DNA of 64,000 bases from Candidatus Acidulodesulfobacterium ferriphilum (GCA_004195035.1 SGBD01000004.1:62001-126000), one strand, 5' to 3'. Positions 26,280 through 35,594 are shown, counted from the first letter of the stretch. Numbers and translations: made by a program. Notes: generated from the sequence alone by a model not told the origin.

Positions 26280-26864
26280 TTATTTATTGTTTACGGCACT
26301 TTTAATGCCCGGTTTATAATTTGCGTTAAATGTTAAATTAAAATTTTGGAGTTTTAATTCTTGTTTTTTGACCTCGGATGTCTGCAATAGCGTCACATTA
26401 TTAAAATAATCGGTTTTGTTTAAATTATCCATGAAGAGCGATACAACCTGTCCGTCGAGGGCGATGCCGTTCACGCTTATATTGCCGTTAACCGACTTTA
26501 AAGAGTCGATCCATGCAAACCGGGGAAGCGCCGTTGTTATATAATATATATAACCTATCGGCCCGCTCTGTTCTTTTTTTAATGTTTTTATAATATTAAT
26601 CTTTTGAAGAATATCGGCCTGTTTCTTTTTAATGGCGTTAACCTTTTGAACTTTGGGAAGCAGAGCGGAAGTCTTGCCGTTATATACCTTAATATTATTA
26701 TTGACCGCATTAATCTTTGCCGTAATGGCTAAATTCATTGCCTCCGCAGCAACGACGCCCGCTATAATCGGTATTATCACAAAGCCGCTTATGCTCTTTA
26801 TGCTTTTCTTTTCGATTTTAATTCTTGTCTTTTTCTGCTTTTTATTTAAATTAACTTTAATCAT
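26280..26864 (-). CDS. pilN: Type IV pilus assembly protein PilN
   Basis: I start the gene at MIKVNLNKKQKK because PilN proteins begin MI.(I/V)NL, because GGAG lies 5 nt upstream, and because the 28 extra codons of the longer frame are made from a large hairpin (26877-26925). One membrane helix (ISGFVIIPIIAGVVAAEAMNLAI) and the fimbrial-assembly domain (PRFAWIDSLKSVNGNISVNGIALDGQVVSLFMDNL) follow. It binds PilM in the cytosol through its N-terminus. Confidence 0.9.
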   Translation of the reverse strand: MIKVNLNKKQKKTRIKIEKKSIKSISGFVIIPIIAGVVAAEAMNLAITAKINAVNNNIKVYNGKTSALLPKVQKVNAIKKKQADILQKINIIKTLKKEQSGPIGYIYYITTALPRFAWIDSLKSVNGNISVNGIALDGQVVSLFMDNLNKTDYFNNVTLLQTSEVKKQELKLQNFNLTFNANYKPGIKSAVNNK

Positions 26865-26876
26865 GCCATCTCCGCC

Positions 26877-26925
26877 ATCTTCGCCCGCCGAAAAGACCTG
26901 CTTTTCGGAATTTGCGGGCGAAGAT
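26877..26925. repeat. Intercistronic hairpin between pilM and pilN
   Basis: ATCTTCGCCCGC pairs with GCGGGCGAAGAT (12 bp, perfect) and encloses a second stem CCGAAAAG / CTTTTCGG around ACCTG. No T-run follows, so it is more likely an mRNA-stability element or a small mobile repeat than a terminator. It decides against the longer pilN start. Confidence 0.7.
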
Positions 26926-26968
26926 ATGGAAGCCTTCGGCTTCCTCATTAAGTTACTTCATAATTTTA

Positions 26969-28021
26969 TTATTCAAGCCCTCGTAATGCCAGCCCGACGA
27001 CAACGCCGAACAGATGGCTTCGGTTATCGGCTGATTCATCTTTAAAAAGAATATTCCTGAACGGATTTATAACCTCTACCGGGATATTCAGTTTGCCCTC
27101 TATATCGCCCGAAAGACCTGGTAATTTACTTGAGCCGCCCGTTAAATAAATCTTTTTAGGATATTGTTTGTCGTTATTCGCCGCAAAATAATCTACCGTC
27201 CTTTGAATTTCCGAGGTCACTCTGGATATTATCATATTGAGATAAACGGCGTAATTCGATTGAAAATTAATATCCCGATTGCCGATATCGCCGGTTTTTA
27301 TATTTTCTGCTTCGTTAAAATCTATCTGAAATTTCTTGGCTATCTCCTCGGTAATATTCACTCCTCCGATAGGAATATCCCTTCTAAACAAATTCAAACC
27401 TTTTTTAATTACATGAACATTTGTTTCCGATGCGCCGACTCTCACAAGCGATACAAGCTCGTCAAATTCTTCCGGATAGTTAAAGTTAAACATGTTTTCG
27501 ACGGCTATACAATCCACATCCACCCTGAACGGATTTAGGCCGCATTCCTGTATGAGTTCTGTTTGATTGTTGATGATGTCTTTTTTACCTGCGACTATCA
27601 TTATCATATTGTTGTTCGGATCCGTTTGAGATTCTCCTAAAACGACATAATCGTAAAAAACCTCGTTTATATCATAAGTAATGTATTGCTGGGCTTCGTA
27701 ATATATCGACGAATCAAGCTCGCCTTCTTTCATTTTTGGCATTTCGATTGTTTTTATAATAACATGCTTGCACGGTACCGCTATAACGACATTTTTTTCT
27801 TTAATCCCAAGTCTCGAAAACGAACTTTTTAAATAAGAGGCGACGGAAGCCTTATCGTTTATTACCCCGCCGCTGACGGCACCGCCAGGTAAACCTATTA
27901 CATCGGAATCCAAAACACGGTATTTATGACCCGACTTCGAAAGCCTTAATACCTTAATCGAATCCGAACCTATATCGATTCCTACGCCGTTTTTTAAACC
28001 AAAGCTAAGTTTAAATGCCAT
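26969..28021 (-). CDS. pilM: Type IV pilus assembly protein PilM
   Basis: This 350-residue actin-like ATPase has VGIDIGSDSIKVLRLSK (phosphate 1), AVPCKHVIIKTIEMPKM, YYEAQQYITYDINEVFYDYVVLG, FNFNYPEEFDELVSLVRVGASETNVHV (phosphate 2) and IYLTGGSSKLPGLSGDIEGKLNIPVEVINPF (adenosine motif). PilM binds PilN and holds the inner-membrane alignment complex. It is the first gene of pilMNOPQ; the promoter should lie in 28022-28325. Confidence 0.93.
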   Translation of the reverse strand: MAFKLSFGLKNGVGIDIGSDSIKVLRLSKSGHKYRVLDSDVIGLPGGAVSGGVINDKASVASYLKSSFSRLGIKEKNVVIAVPCKHVIIKTIEMPKMKEGELDSSIYYEAQQYITYDINEVFYDYVVLGESQTDPNNNMIMIVAGKKDIINNQTELIQECGLNPFRVDVDCIAVENMFNFNYPEEFDELVSLVRVGASETNVHVIKKGLNLFRRDIPIGGVNITEEIAKKFQIDFNEAENIKTGDIGNRDINFQSNYAVYLNMIISRVTSEIQRTVDYFAANNDKQYPKKIYLTGGSSKLPGLSGDIEGKLNIPVEVINPFRNILFKDESADNRSHLFGVVVGLALRGLE

Positions 28022-28325
28022 ATAAGTTTATTACCCCTGTAATTTGACCGCTCCATGAAGTTACTTCGTAACTTTAAGTCCCCGTTCCCCGTCCATTTAC
28101 TTACTTAATATTATATCGTCATTTTTTAATATTTTAATTAATTAATTATCATTAATTTTTATAACTATTTTAATGTAAATTATAATTAAATATAAAGATA
28201 AATCAAAACCGCTTTGATTGTCAAGTCTTTTTTATTAATTCTATTAAAAATTTTTAATTTATTTTTTTATCGATTTTTTTATTTCAATTTTGGCTTCAAA
28301 AATCGTATAATGTTTCCTAAAAATT
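28022..28325. other. Divergent intergenic region between pilM and GT39 gene
   Basis: The 304 bp are AT-rich with no open frame. A short dyad GAAGTTACTTCGTAACTTTAA near 28056-28076, split as GAAGTTAC and GTAACTTT, lies just upstream of pilM and may be a regulatory site. The pilM promoter must lie here but many AT-rich boxes compete. Confidence 0.4.
28283..28311 (+). promoter_or_regulatory. Candidate sigma-70 promoter for the GT39 gene
   Basis: A perfect TATAAT (28306-28311) preceded at 17 nt by TTCAAT (28283-28288), a weak -35. The ATG is only 14 nt beyond the -10 box and there is no Shine-Dalgarno, so the transcript would be nearly leaderless. Confidence 0.5.
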
Positions 28326-29870
28326 ATGAACAAAAACAAAATCATTCTATATTCTCTTTTTGCCGCACTGATAATCCTTTTTATAATCAGACTCGTATTG
28401 ATAACAAAAATAGACCTGATTCCCGAGGAAACCTATTACTGGCAATGGTCAAGGCATTTATCGCTTTCTTACTATGATATGTCGCCTATGGTTGCCTATA
28501 CGATAGCCTTGACGACATTTTTCGGCAGGCTTAATTCTCAGTTTTTCGTGAGGTTCGCGGCGCCTGCGATTTCTTTGATTTTATCGATATATGTATATTT
28601 GGCTTTAAAAAAGATTACGAACAATAATCTGCTTTCTCTGCTGTGGGCGGTGCTTTTAAACACAATCCCGATACTTAATGTCGGTTCGATATTAATTGTC
28701 TATGGAAACCTGCAAATGTTATTTTTCTCGCTGACGATATTGCTTTTAATATACCTTATTCTGACCAAAAAGGATTTTTATTGGTATCTCATAGGAATTT
28801 CAACGGGGCTTGCGCTGCTCAGCAAATATACGGCGGTTTTTATATACCCCATAGTGTTTTTATTTCTCGTTTTAAGCAAAAACTATCGTAAATATTTTTT
28901 TAAAAAAGAACCGTATTTAGCCCTTTTAATCGGGGCAGCCATATTTTCGCCCGTAATAATATGGAATTACCTGAACAATTTTGTATCTTTCAGGCATCTT
29001 ATGACATTATCGGGTCATTTTGTAGGCTTTAGCGCATTTTTATCGAATCTGTTTTTATTTTTTATTTCCCAGATGGGTATAGTTTCCCCGTTTATATTTA
29101 TAATTATGCTAATATCTATTTTTATAGGTTTCTATCTTGGATTAAAAGAAAATAACGACATATATTTAGCGCTATCCATATCATCCTTAGCTCCATTTTT
29201 ATATTTTATATATCAATGTGCAAAAACAACGGTTCAGCCTAATTGGCCCGTATTTTTATATTTTCCCGCTTTTTTATTATCTTTTATCCTGATACTGCGC
29301 TTAAACTTAAATTTAAAATCGAAAAAACTTAAAAACTTAACAACCTATTTTTATGCCCTTTCTTTTATAACGGGACTTGTTTTTTCATTAATTATATTTT
29401 TAGAACCTTACTATCCGTTGATTAGCATTAAAATAAGCAAAAATCCTATGAGAGATGTATTGGGATGGAAAAAATTGGGGCATTATGTCGATAAGGAACT
29501 CGCGGCTCATAAAAAAGACAATTTATTAATAGCGGCAAGAAGGTTTCAGGTAGCAAGCGAACTTGCGTATTATGTAAAAGGAAAACCACAGACATACTCG
29601 TTTAATTATTTTATAAGAGATAACCAATATGCGTTCTGGAACAATTTTAACGATAAAAAAGGACGAAATTTCCTTTACATAATAGACATAAAATACGGCA
29701 AAAATATAGAAAACAAGTTATGCCAAAATTTTAAAAGCTGCACGCTGTTAAAAGAGGCGGCAATAACGGATAATCATGAAACAATAAGAACCGTAAAGAT
29801 TTATTTGTTAAAAGACTTCTTATATAAAGATAAATACCTGTTTGAAAAATTCTCCTCGAAAGAGTTTTAA
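28326..29870 (+). CDS. GT39/ArnT-like membrane glycosyltransferase
   Basis: The 514 residues contain about ten or more hydrophobic helices. The first periplasmic loop has IPEETYYWQWSRHLSLSYYDMSPMVAY, the E.YYW.W...L..SYYD.PP.VA signature of the dolichyl-phosphate-mannose/ArnT-like PMT_2 family, with the acidic pair that acts in catalysis. A periplasmic C-terminal domain of ~120 residues follows. Such enzymes transfer a sugar from an undecaprenyl or polyprenyl carrier to lipid A or proteins outside the inner membrane. No lipid-carrier synthesis gene is adjacent. It stands alone on the plus strand. Confidence 0.85.
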   Translation: MNKNKIILYSLFAALIILFIIRLVLITKIDLIPEETYYWQWSRHLSLSYYDMSPMVAYTIALTTFFGRLNSQFFVRFAAPAISLILSIYVYLALKKITNNNLLSLLWAVLLNTIPILNVGSILIVYGNLQMLFFSLTILLLIYLILTKKDFYWYLIGISTGLALLSKYTAVFIYPIVFLFLVLSKNYRKYFFKKEPYLALLIGAAIFSPVIIWNYLNNFVSFRHLMTLSGHFVGFSAFLSNLFLFFISQMGIVSPFIFIIMLISIFIGFYLGLKENNDIYLALSISSLAPFLYFIYQCAKTTVQPNWPVFLYFPAFLLSFILILRLNLNLKSKKLKNLTTYFYALSFITGLVFSLIIFLEPYYPLISIKISKNPMRDVLGWKKLGHYVDKELAAHKKDNLLIAARRFQVASELAYYVKGKPQTYSFNYFIRDNQYAFWNNFNDKKGRNFLYIIDIKYGKNIENKLCQNFKSCTLLKEAAITDNHETIRTVKIYLLKDFLYKDKYLFEKFSSKEF

Positions 29871-29889
29871 CCCGGGATATATACTTATC

Positions 29890-30267
29890 TTATGCCAATT
29901 CATTTAATGCCTTTTCAAATGCTTTCGCATGAGCGCTTTCAGCCCTGCTCACCATTTCAAACCATTTTGCCAATTCCTCGTTGCCCTCAAGCCTTGCTTC
30001 TTTAGCCATTCTTGGATACATCTCCGCAACCTCGTATTTTTCACCCTCTATAGCCGCTTTTAAATTTTCTATCGTCGATTTTATCCCTTTTAAATGATTT
30101 AAATGTCCAAGCGCGTGCGCTGTTTCACCTTCGGAAATAGTTCTAAATAACTCTGCAACCTCTGGATACCCTTCGGCATCGGCCTGCCTTGCGTAAGCAA
30201 GGTATTTTCTATTAGCCTGAGACTCTCCCGAAAAAGCCTCCTTTAAATTATCTTCCGATTTCGACAT
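29890..30267 (-). CDS. Rubrerythrin-family diiron protein (no rubredoxin domain)
   Basis: From MSKSEDNLKEAF at 30267 (AGGAGG 8 nt upstream) the 125 residues form one ferritin-like four-helix bundle with two E...ExxH sets: EAFSGESQANRKYLAYA with ISEGETAHALGH, and MAKEARLEGNEELAKWF with VSRAESAHAKAF. The rubredoxin Cys4 domain is missing, as in erythrin/sulerythrin types. It probably reduces peroxide or buffers iron in anaerobic cytosol. It lies downstream of the sHdr operon with a MITE between. Confidence 0.92.
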   Translation of the reverse strand: MSKSEDNLKEAFSGESQANRKYLAYARQADAEGYPEVAELFRTISEGETAHALGHLNHLKGIKSTIENLKAAIEGEKYEVAEMYPRMAKEARLEGNEELAKWFEMVSRAESAHAKAFEKALNELA

Positions 30268-30290
30268 AAAATATACCTCCTCTTTAATCA

Positions 30291-30453
30291 TAACCGATTT
30301 ATTTTATCTTATTTTCTGGATTCCTGCTTTCGCAGGAATGACAATGCTGAAATTTAACTTTTCACTCAACAGATGTCATTCCTGCGAAAGCAGGAATCCA
30401 GAAGTTGCTTAGCATTAGAAAGTTTATATATTTCTAATGCAGGATTAAGGTTA
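30291..30453. repeat. MITE-like element with REP core, copy 2
   Basis: Right end TTTCTAATGCAGGATTAAGGTTA is clear; the left end (TAACCGATTTATTTT) is worn. Core arms CTGGATTCCTGCTTTCGCAG at 30316-30401 use the CCTGC variant. It separates the rubrerythrin gene from hdrB2 and ends exactly at the hdrB2 stop codon. Confidence 0.75.
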
Positions 30454-31377
30454 TTAAAATCCCTTTTCCTGAAGCACTTTAACAGGGTCTGAAATCATAT
30501 CGCTAAACTCGGCTTCTTTTTTGGAAAAACCAAATGCCAGCGCCATAAGTTGAGTTAAATATACAACCGGAAGCCCTGAATCCTTTCCAAACTTTTCGAC
30601 TATCTTAGGCTGATTTACATCCAGCGCGCCCGCGCATTTTGGACAGATAAGAACAAGGAAATCCGCCCCTGCTTTTTTTGCCTTCGAAAGCGTCTGCGAA
30701 CATAACGCAAAAGAGGTTTCTTCATCCTGAACAACATTTCTTCCGCCGCAGCACTGCACCTCGTTGCCGTAAAAAACGACTTCCGCACCCATAGCTTCTA
30801 AAAAATCATTCATAAACCGGGGTCTTTCGGAATTGTCTAACTCAGGTTTTTTATCGGTAAAAGTGTACATAGACGGCCTTGAGTAAAGGCATCCGTAATA
30901 TGGCGCCGCTTTTAAACCTTTTAACGGCTTAACCGTATTTTTCTTTACCTCGTCCACCCCTTTTTCGTTATATAAAAACTCCAGAATATGCCTTGCTTCG
31001 CCGTCAGGGGTAAACTCGCCTTCAATTTCGCCCGTTTCTTTAAATATAGCGTTGACGGAGGCAAGTTCGTTTTTATTTTCCCTTACCCTTGTAATGGACC
31101 TGCTAAACTCGTGATAGCAGACCGAACATGCCATAACCAAATCTTTTGAGCCAAGCTGCGATTTTGCAAGCATCATATTTCTAAGCGGTAGATACATCGA
31201 AACCGCCCCTTTAGATTTCATCTCTCCTATGCCGCAGCAATTATAACCTTGCAGCTCGACAAGTTCGATGCCCATTTTTTTCGATACTAATTTAGAACTG
31301 TTATTATAAGCTCTATCTATCGTTAACAAAGCACATCCGGGATAATATGCCGCCTGGTTTTCCTTTAATTTTTCCAT
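30454..31377 (-). CDS. hdrB2: sHdr complex subunit HdrB2 (CCG-domain, heterodisulfide reductase B-like)
   Basis: Start MEKLKEN follows GGGGG by 7 nt. The protein has two cysteine-rich CCG regions: YYPGCALL, GYNCCGIGE and MACSVCYHEF in the first half; YYGCLYSRP, VQCCGGRNVV and ICPKCAGALD in the second. These ligate the noncubane 4Fe-4S clusters of HdrB. Being last in hdrC1-hdrB1-hdrA-hyp-hdrC2-hdrB2, it belongs to the sulfur-oxidising sHdr complex rather than a methanogen-type Hdr. Cytosolic. Function from synteny and known sHdr families. Confidence 0.88.
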   Translation of the reverse strand: MEKLKENQAAYYPGCALLTIDRAYNNSSKLVSKKMGIELVELQGYNCCGIGEMKSKGAVSMYLPLRNMMLAKSQLGSKDLVMACSVCYHEFSRSITRVRENKNELASVNAIFKETGEIEGEFTPDGEARHILEFLYNEKGVDEVKKNTVKPLKGLKAAPYYGCLYSRPSMYTFTDKKPELDNSERPRFMNDFLEAMGAEVVFYGNEVQCCGGRNVVQDEETSFALCSQTLSKAKKAGADFLVLICPKCAGALDVNQPKIVEKFGKDSGLPVVYLTQLMALAFGFSKKEAEFSDMISDPVKVLQEKGF

Positions 31378-31430
31378 GTAAACCCCCATTAATTAATTTT
31401 TACCTTAATCCAGTCCTTGCCGCAAACATT

Positions 31431-32195
31431 TTATGCCTCGCTTCTTTCAAGGGCATTGGCATTTTTTAAATAATTTTCTATCGCCCCTTTTGATTTTCCC
31501 CAATTATGCGGTCTGCCGAGCTTTAATATCGAAAAGGCCCGTCCATCCTTAACCATTTTAAAAATAGCATCCCTTTCTATTTTTCCGATAAGTTCCTTTG
31601 TTCTCCCCATCTTTCGCATCGACGAGGTATGAAGCTTTGCCAGGTCTAATCTTCCGTGTCCCAGAATCATATCCTCGTATATCTTTTTAACATCTTCGTC
31701 AACTTTCAATTTACTTTCCACTTCTTCGGGAAAATATTTTTTTATCAAAAGCGCAAGCGCCTCCATCATTTCGGCGGGGTTTACCTGTTTAGGGCATCTC
31801 TGGGAACATTTATAGCACCCGACGCAACGCCATGCGACATCCACATATTTTTTTAACTCTTTTAAGTTGCCGAGCTGCATCATGTAAATAAATGCCCTCG
31901 GATTAAATCTCCGGTATAGCGGGGTCACGGTACAGCTTGCCGTACACATTCCGCACTGCCAGCATCTGTTAATTCTCGAACCTACAACCGTTTCTTTAAT
32001 CTCCCGAAAGAAGCCCCTGTCAAACTCCGAATCGACCCTCGTAGTAATGAATGTATTCCATCTGCCCGAAACATCGACCCCGTCGATAACTAAATTTTTT
32101 TCTTCTTTGATGTGGTCGTCTTCGATTAAATGCCTTGCTATAATATGTTCTCCCTTTTCGGCAACAGGTCTTTTTTCTTGCTTTTCTAAAGCCAT
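31431..32195 (-). CDS. hdrC2: sHdr complex subunit HdrC2 (4Fe-4S ferredoxin-like)
   Basis: MALEKQEKR is chosen because GGAGGG ends 3 nt before it. The 254-residue protein has two cluster motifs, CWQCGMCTASC and CVGCYKCSQRC (each CxxCxxCxxxC), in the HdrC arrangement. Its ~100-residue helical C-terminus (EVESKLKVDEDVKKIYEDMI...) is usual in sHdr HdrC2. It passes electrons between HdrA and the HdrB subunits. It lies 58 bp after the hypothetical gene and 53 bp before hdrB2. Confidence 0.88.
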   Translation of the reverse strand: MALEKQEKRPVAEKGEHIIARHLIEDDHIKEEKNLVIDGVDVSGRWNTFITTRVDSEFDRGFFREIKETVVGSRINRCWQCGMCTASCTVTPLYRRFNPRAFIYMMQLGNLKELKKYVDVAWRCVGCYKCSQRCPKQVNPAEMMEALALLIKKYFPEEVESKLKVDEDVKKIYEDMILGHGRLDLAKLHTSSMRKMGRTKELIGKIERDAIFKMVKDGRAFSILKLGRPHNWGKSKGAIENYLKNANALERSEA

Positions 32196-32253
32196 AAAGC
32201 CCTCCAAGTTTTAATAATATCCCGTTAATAATCCTTTAGTAATCCTGTAAAAA

Positions 32254-33018
32254 TTATACCGCTACCGCTTCCGGCAACCCCAATTTTTCAATCCCCAATA
32301 ACTTTTTCATCAATGTAAAGCCATCCGGCACACCGATAGATAAAGACTTAGATTCGGCATATACCATTTTATAAACATAATCCGAATACATATAACTTAA
32401 AAGAATATCGACGCCGTAAGGGGGTTCTATTGCAAAACCGTTTTTATTTGATAATTCATAAAGATAATCTGCCTCATCTTTCATTTCTTTAATACTAAAC
32501 GGCATAATATAAGGATTTCCGTCCCATGTTCTTTTTAAAAAATCAGCCATGTAAGGCAAACAGCCGGTTCCGTTATCCTGCCTGTAAACCCATGATGTCC
32601 ATAAAACATTCTTTTCGGGCTCGCAGAAATGCAAAACTTCTAAAGCAATATCCCTTTTAACGATAACGTTTTCATAAGGGATTGCCGCTAAAAACCGGCC
32701 CAACCTTATCTCTGCGGATTTTTTTGAATCGCTTAGATAATTAAACCCGTTGTTCAGAATATCAACGCTCACGGTCTCGATAATCTGTTTTTTATGCCTT
32801 CTTACGGAAAAAATAAAGGACAGTATCGTGTCGAATCTATCCATTTCTAATTTTCCATCCCGAACATCCGATAAAAATCCCCTGATAATTTCTGTTTTCC
32901 GGCTTAAAAGATCGTTAAACAAGCCTATTTTGCCTGCGGGTAAATTTTCTTTTATAATTTCAAAGAACTTTTCCTCGTATCTTTTGTCGATTTTATTGTT
33001 TTTTAAAATATATGTCAT
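32254..33018 (-). CDS. sHdr-associated conserved hypothetical protein
   Basis: This 254-residue protein occupies the position of the gene called hyp in sHdr loci, between hdrA (5 bp away) and hdrC2. It is mostly helical with no cysteine cluster or membrane helix; conserved-looking blocks are WTSWVYRQDNGTGCLPYMADFLKR and FAIEPPYGVDILLSYMY. The role in the complex is unknown. Its tight spacing supports co-translation with hdrA. I identify it by place and length rather than by a domain. Confidence 0.78.
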   Translation of the reverse strand: MTYILKNNKIDKRYEEKFFEIIKENLPAGKIGLFNDLLSRKTEIIRGFLSDVRDGKLEMDRFDTILSFIFSVRRHKKQIIETVSVDILNNGFNYLSDSKKSAEIRLGRFLAAIPYENVIVKRDIALEVLHFCEPEKNVLWTSWVYRQDNGTGCLPYMADFLKRTWDGNPYIMPFSIKEMKDEADYLYELSNKNGFAIEPPYGVDILLSYMYSDYVYKMVYAESKSLSIGVPDGFTLMKKLLGIEKLGLPEAVAV

Positions 33019-33023
33019 AAGAA

Positions 33024-34067
33024 TTAATGATTTTTAACCGCATAAATATAGGCATCCATCGCAGCTGCGCCGCCCTCTGTAATCGAATCGGAAATAGCCT
33101 TCGGTCCCGTGCAGGCGCCCGCCAAAAATACGCCCTCTTTGCTGGATTTAAAAGGCGCCAGCGTGACATTCAGCGGCTTTAAAAATCCGTGCTCGTCAAG
33201 CTCAAGCCCAAGCTTTTTAGCCATTTCGGACGACTGGGGTCCGCCTTCCATGCCCGAAGCCAGCACAACCATATCGAACGGAATCTCGAACGGCCCTCTT
33301 AAAAGCGTATCCTCGCCCTTGCAAATAACCGTATTATCGGGTCCCGAGGTAATTTCGGCAACCCTGCCTTTAACTATCTGGACATCGTGCTCTTCCATAG
33401 CCTTCCAGTATAAATCTTCAAAAAATCCGTAAGTTCTTATGTCCATATAAAATATATACACTTCGCAATCGGGGAAATGTTCTCTGAGTTCGATAGCCTG
33501 TTTAACCGAAACGGTGCAGCATACCCTTGAACAGTACTGATTGCCGACATGCCTGTCCCTTGAACCCACGCATAATATAAAGGCAACATTTTTTGGCAGC
33601 TGTCCGTTAGAAGGTCTGGCAAAATTTCCCTCGCCCATCATTCTTTCCAAATCCTTAATATCGACTACATCATCGAATAATTGATAGGAATATTTGGCAT
33701 CTCTCGCAGGATCGAAATGCTCAAAACCGGTAGCAACGATAACCGAATCAAAGGTTTTTGCTTCATTCCCGTCAGGCGATTTTATCTGCGCATCGAACTT
33801 TTTACCGTTTTCCTTAAAATCCGAAACCTCCGAAGATAAATATACCTTAATATTGCTGTTTGTTTCTGCCTTTTTAATCAGCTCGCCTATCACATTATCC
33901 GCAGGCTGCATATCCGGAAATAAAAATTTATATTTAAATTTCTTAGGATTGCCGCCAAGAAACGAATCCCTTTCCGCCAGAGTTACCTTTACGCCCAATT
34001 CGGCAAGCATAGTCGCCGCATTTAAACCTGCCGGACCCGCGCCTATTACCAAAATATTCTCAGCCAT
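33024..34067 (-). CDS. hdrA: sHdr complex subunit HdrA (FAD protein)
   Basis: The 347 residues show an N-terminal FAD motif (ILVIGAGPAGLNAATMLAELGVKVTLAE), SVIVATGFEHFDP, the cysteine region FILCVGSRDRHVGNQYCSRVCC typical of HdrA, and a C-terminal GVFLAGACTGPKAISDSITEGGAAA for FAD. It is the short sHdrA type, lacking the N- and C-terminal ferredoxin and MvhD-contact domains of methanogen HdrA. It is the electron-branching flavoprotein of the cytosolic sulfur-oxidising complex. GGAGG lies 8 nt before ATG. Confidence 0.92.
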   Translation of the reverse strand: MAENILVIGAGPAGLNAATMLAELGVKVTLAERDSFLGGNPKKFKYKFLFPDMQPADNVIGELIKKAETNSNIKVYLSSEVSDFKENGKKFDAQIKSPDGNEAKTFDSVIVATGFEHFDPARDAKYSYQLFDDVVDIKDLERMMGEGNFARPSNGQLPKNVAFILCVGSRDRHVGNQYCSRVCCTVSVKQAIELREHFPDCEVYIFYMDIRTYGFFEDLYWKAMEEHDVQIVKGRVAEITSGPDNTVICKGEDTLLRGPFEIPFDMVVLASGMEGGPQSSEMAKKLGLELDEHGFLKPLNVTLAPFKSSKEGVFLAGACTGPKAISDSITEGGAAAMDAYIYAVKNH

Positions 34068-34086
34068 ATAAAATCCTCCAATGAAT

Positions 34087-34257
34087 TATCTTAAATCACC
34101 GTTAGAAATTTTTTTATCTGGATTCCCGCTTTCGCGGGAATGACAACCGTTTGGTGAAAAGTTATATCCCCGTAAAGTCATTCCCGCGAAAGCGGGAATC
34201 CAGAATTTATAACATGCCGAAACAATTGCGATAGTTCGTAACGATGATTTAAGGTGT
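34087..34257. repeat. MITE-like element with REP core, copy 3
   Basis: Outer ends TCTTAAATCACCGTTAGAAA and the complement of ACCTTAAATCATCGTTACGA enclose the core CTGGATTCCCGC...GCGGGAATCCAG (34118-34203). It sits between hdrB1 and hdrA and does not break the operon. Confidence 0.8.
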
Positions 34258-34287
34258 TATTATTAAATATATTTTTACGTCTTAATT

Positions 34288-35487
34288 TTATTTCGGATAC
34301 TCGTACAAATTAACGGTCTTTCCGCCTGCCTTAAGCTCTTCCAGATAGGCATTGTATTCCTCTTCGGACTTCCTCCAGTCTATTCCCATCTTTTCGCACA
34401 GAGGCCTCCAGTCCGTCGTATGCCACTGAAGCTGAACGATTTTATAAACATCGGCGCCGCAGGCTAAAGCGGCAAACATGACATCCGCCATAACCGGAAC
34501 CTGCTCGGTATAGCCCATAGCCTTTCCGATCCACTGGTTTTTATCGAGCGTTGTCGTACAGCCGGTATCCTGCGTAATACAGACATCGGAGTGAGCCTCT
34601 CTAACCATAGGTCTGATTTTTCTATCCATCACGAACGACCTCGATGCTTCCCTTTCGGTTAAAATATGCCTGAAACCGAACCCGCAACAGTCGTACCATG
34701 TCGAATAATCGGCAACCTGCGCTCCCAGGGCAAGCGTAACACCCGTGGATACCGCCGTCCGTTTCCCTGCATAAATATCTTTATCGTAAATGCAATCCTC
34801 GGGTATCATTTTATAAGTGTGGCAGGCAGGATGAACCGTCGCTATCACATTACTAAGGTCATATTTTTTTAATTTGGCTATTTCAAAACGCATAACATGA
34901 ACCCATTCGCTGTAATGCACGATATATTCGGGAATAACAAGTTCCCTGCCGATTTTGTGCATTATCCTCCTGACCTCGTCTCTTAACTCCTTATGTTCGA
35001 CAAGCAGGTTTCGCATTTCTTTATAATCCCCGAATGTAGTGGCGCAATGAAACAACGGAAACAGTCCGAGTTCATAAGCCCTGTGCCAGTTCCTGACGGC
35101 AACGGCGGCAAGCCCCACCGGATTGGATGTGCCTGAACCGTGATAATTCCATGCGGTGCACGATGTCTGATTTCTTTCGTCGACATATTCAAGTCCAAAC
35201 TTATTCATAAACCATAAAAGCGATACGGGATAGCCGGGGATGTTTCCGCACTGCCCGCATGATTTATGGTGCCACAATTTATTGGTTGGAATCTTTTTCT
35301 TCCAGCCGAACAGGGTTTCGGCTTCGATAGGCTTATTTTCATCCTTTACATGTATAACCTTAACCTCTCCCTTTGCCTCGAGTTCCAAAAGTTCGTCATG
35401 AATATCCTCAAGCTTTCTTCCCGCAGCGTGAATATAGTCGGATTTTACATTGGCAAGACCTAATCTGTTATTTATTTCGATAGCCAT
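34288..35487 (-). CDS. hdrB1: sHdr complex subunit HdrB1
   Basis: This 399-residue protein is longer than HdrB2 by an N-terminal ~90 residues. Cysteine motifs are WHHKSCGQCGNIPGYPVSLL, TSCTAWN, VHPACHTYKMIPEDC, WYDCCGFGFRH and CITQDTGCTTTLDKNQW. These CCG-type clusters are the proposed site of persulfide or disulfide chemistry. In sHdr loci hdrB1 lies between hdrC1 and hdrA, as here. A MITE separates it from hdrA, and a short REP separates it from hdrC1. Confidence 0.88.
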   Translation of the reverse strand: MAIEINNRLGLANVKSDYIHAAGRKLEDIHDELLELEAKGEVKVIHVKDENKPIEAETLFGWKKKIPTNKLWHHKSCGQCGNIPGYPVSLLWFMNKFGLEYVDERNQTSCTAWNYHGSGTSNPVGLAAVAVRNWHRAYELGLFPLFHCATTFGDYKEMRNLLVEHKELRDEVRRIMHKIGRELVIPEYIVHYSEWVHVMRFEIAKLKKYDLSNVIATVHPACHTYKMIPEDCIYDKDIYAGKRTAVSTGVTLALGAQVADYSTWYDCCGFGFRHILTEREASRSFVMDRKIRPMVREAHSDVCITQDTGCTTTLDKNQWIGKAMGYTEQVPVMADVMFAALACGADVYKIVQLQWHTTDWRPLCEKMGIDWRKSEEEYNAYLEELKAGGKTVNLYEYPK

Positions 35488-35526
35488 ATATCTCTCCTTT
35501 TTTTGTAATTCCCATCTGTTTAATTT

Positions 35527-35577
35527 GTCATTCCCGTCTTTTTAATTTGTCATTCCCGCGCAGGCGGTAATCCAGTC
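35527..35577. repeat. Partial REP copy between hdrC1 and hdrB1
   Basis: Two adjacent TTTAATTTGTCATTCCCG repeats, followed by CGCAGGCGGTAATCCAG. Only one arm of the core survives and the second CCGC lost a base, a worn copy. Confidence 0.65.
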
Positions 35578-35594
35578 TTACATTGCCCTTTCCG

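Noticed and set aside
34605-34630. GGTCTGATTTT inside hdrB1 as another palindromic element
   Set aside because: Only 11 bases match, there is no second arm, and the encoded RKIRPMVREAH belongs to the conserved protein.
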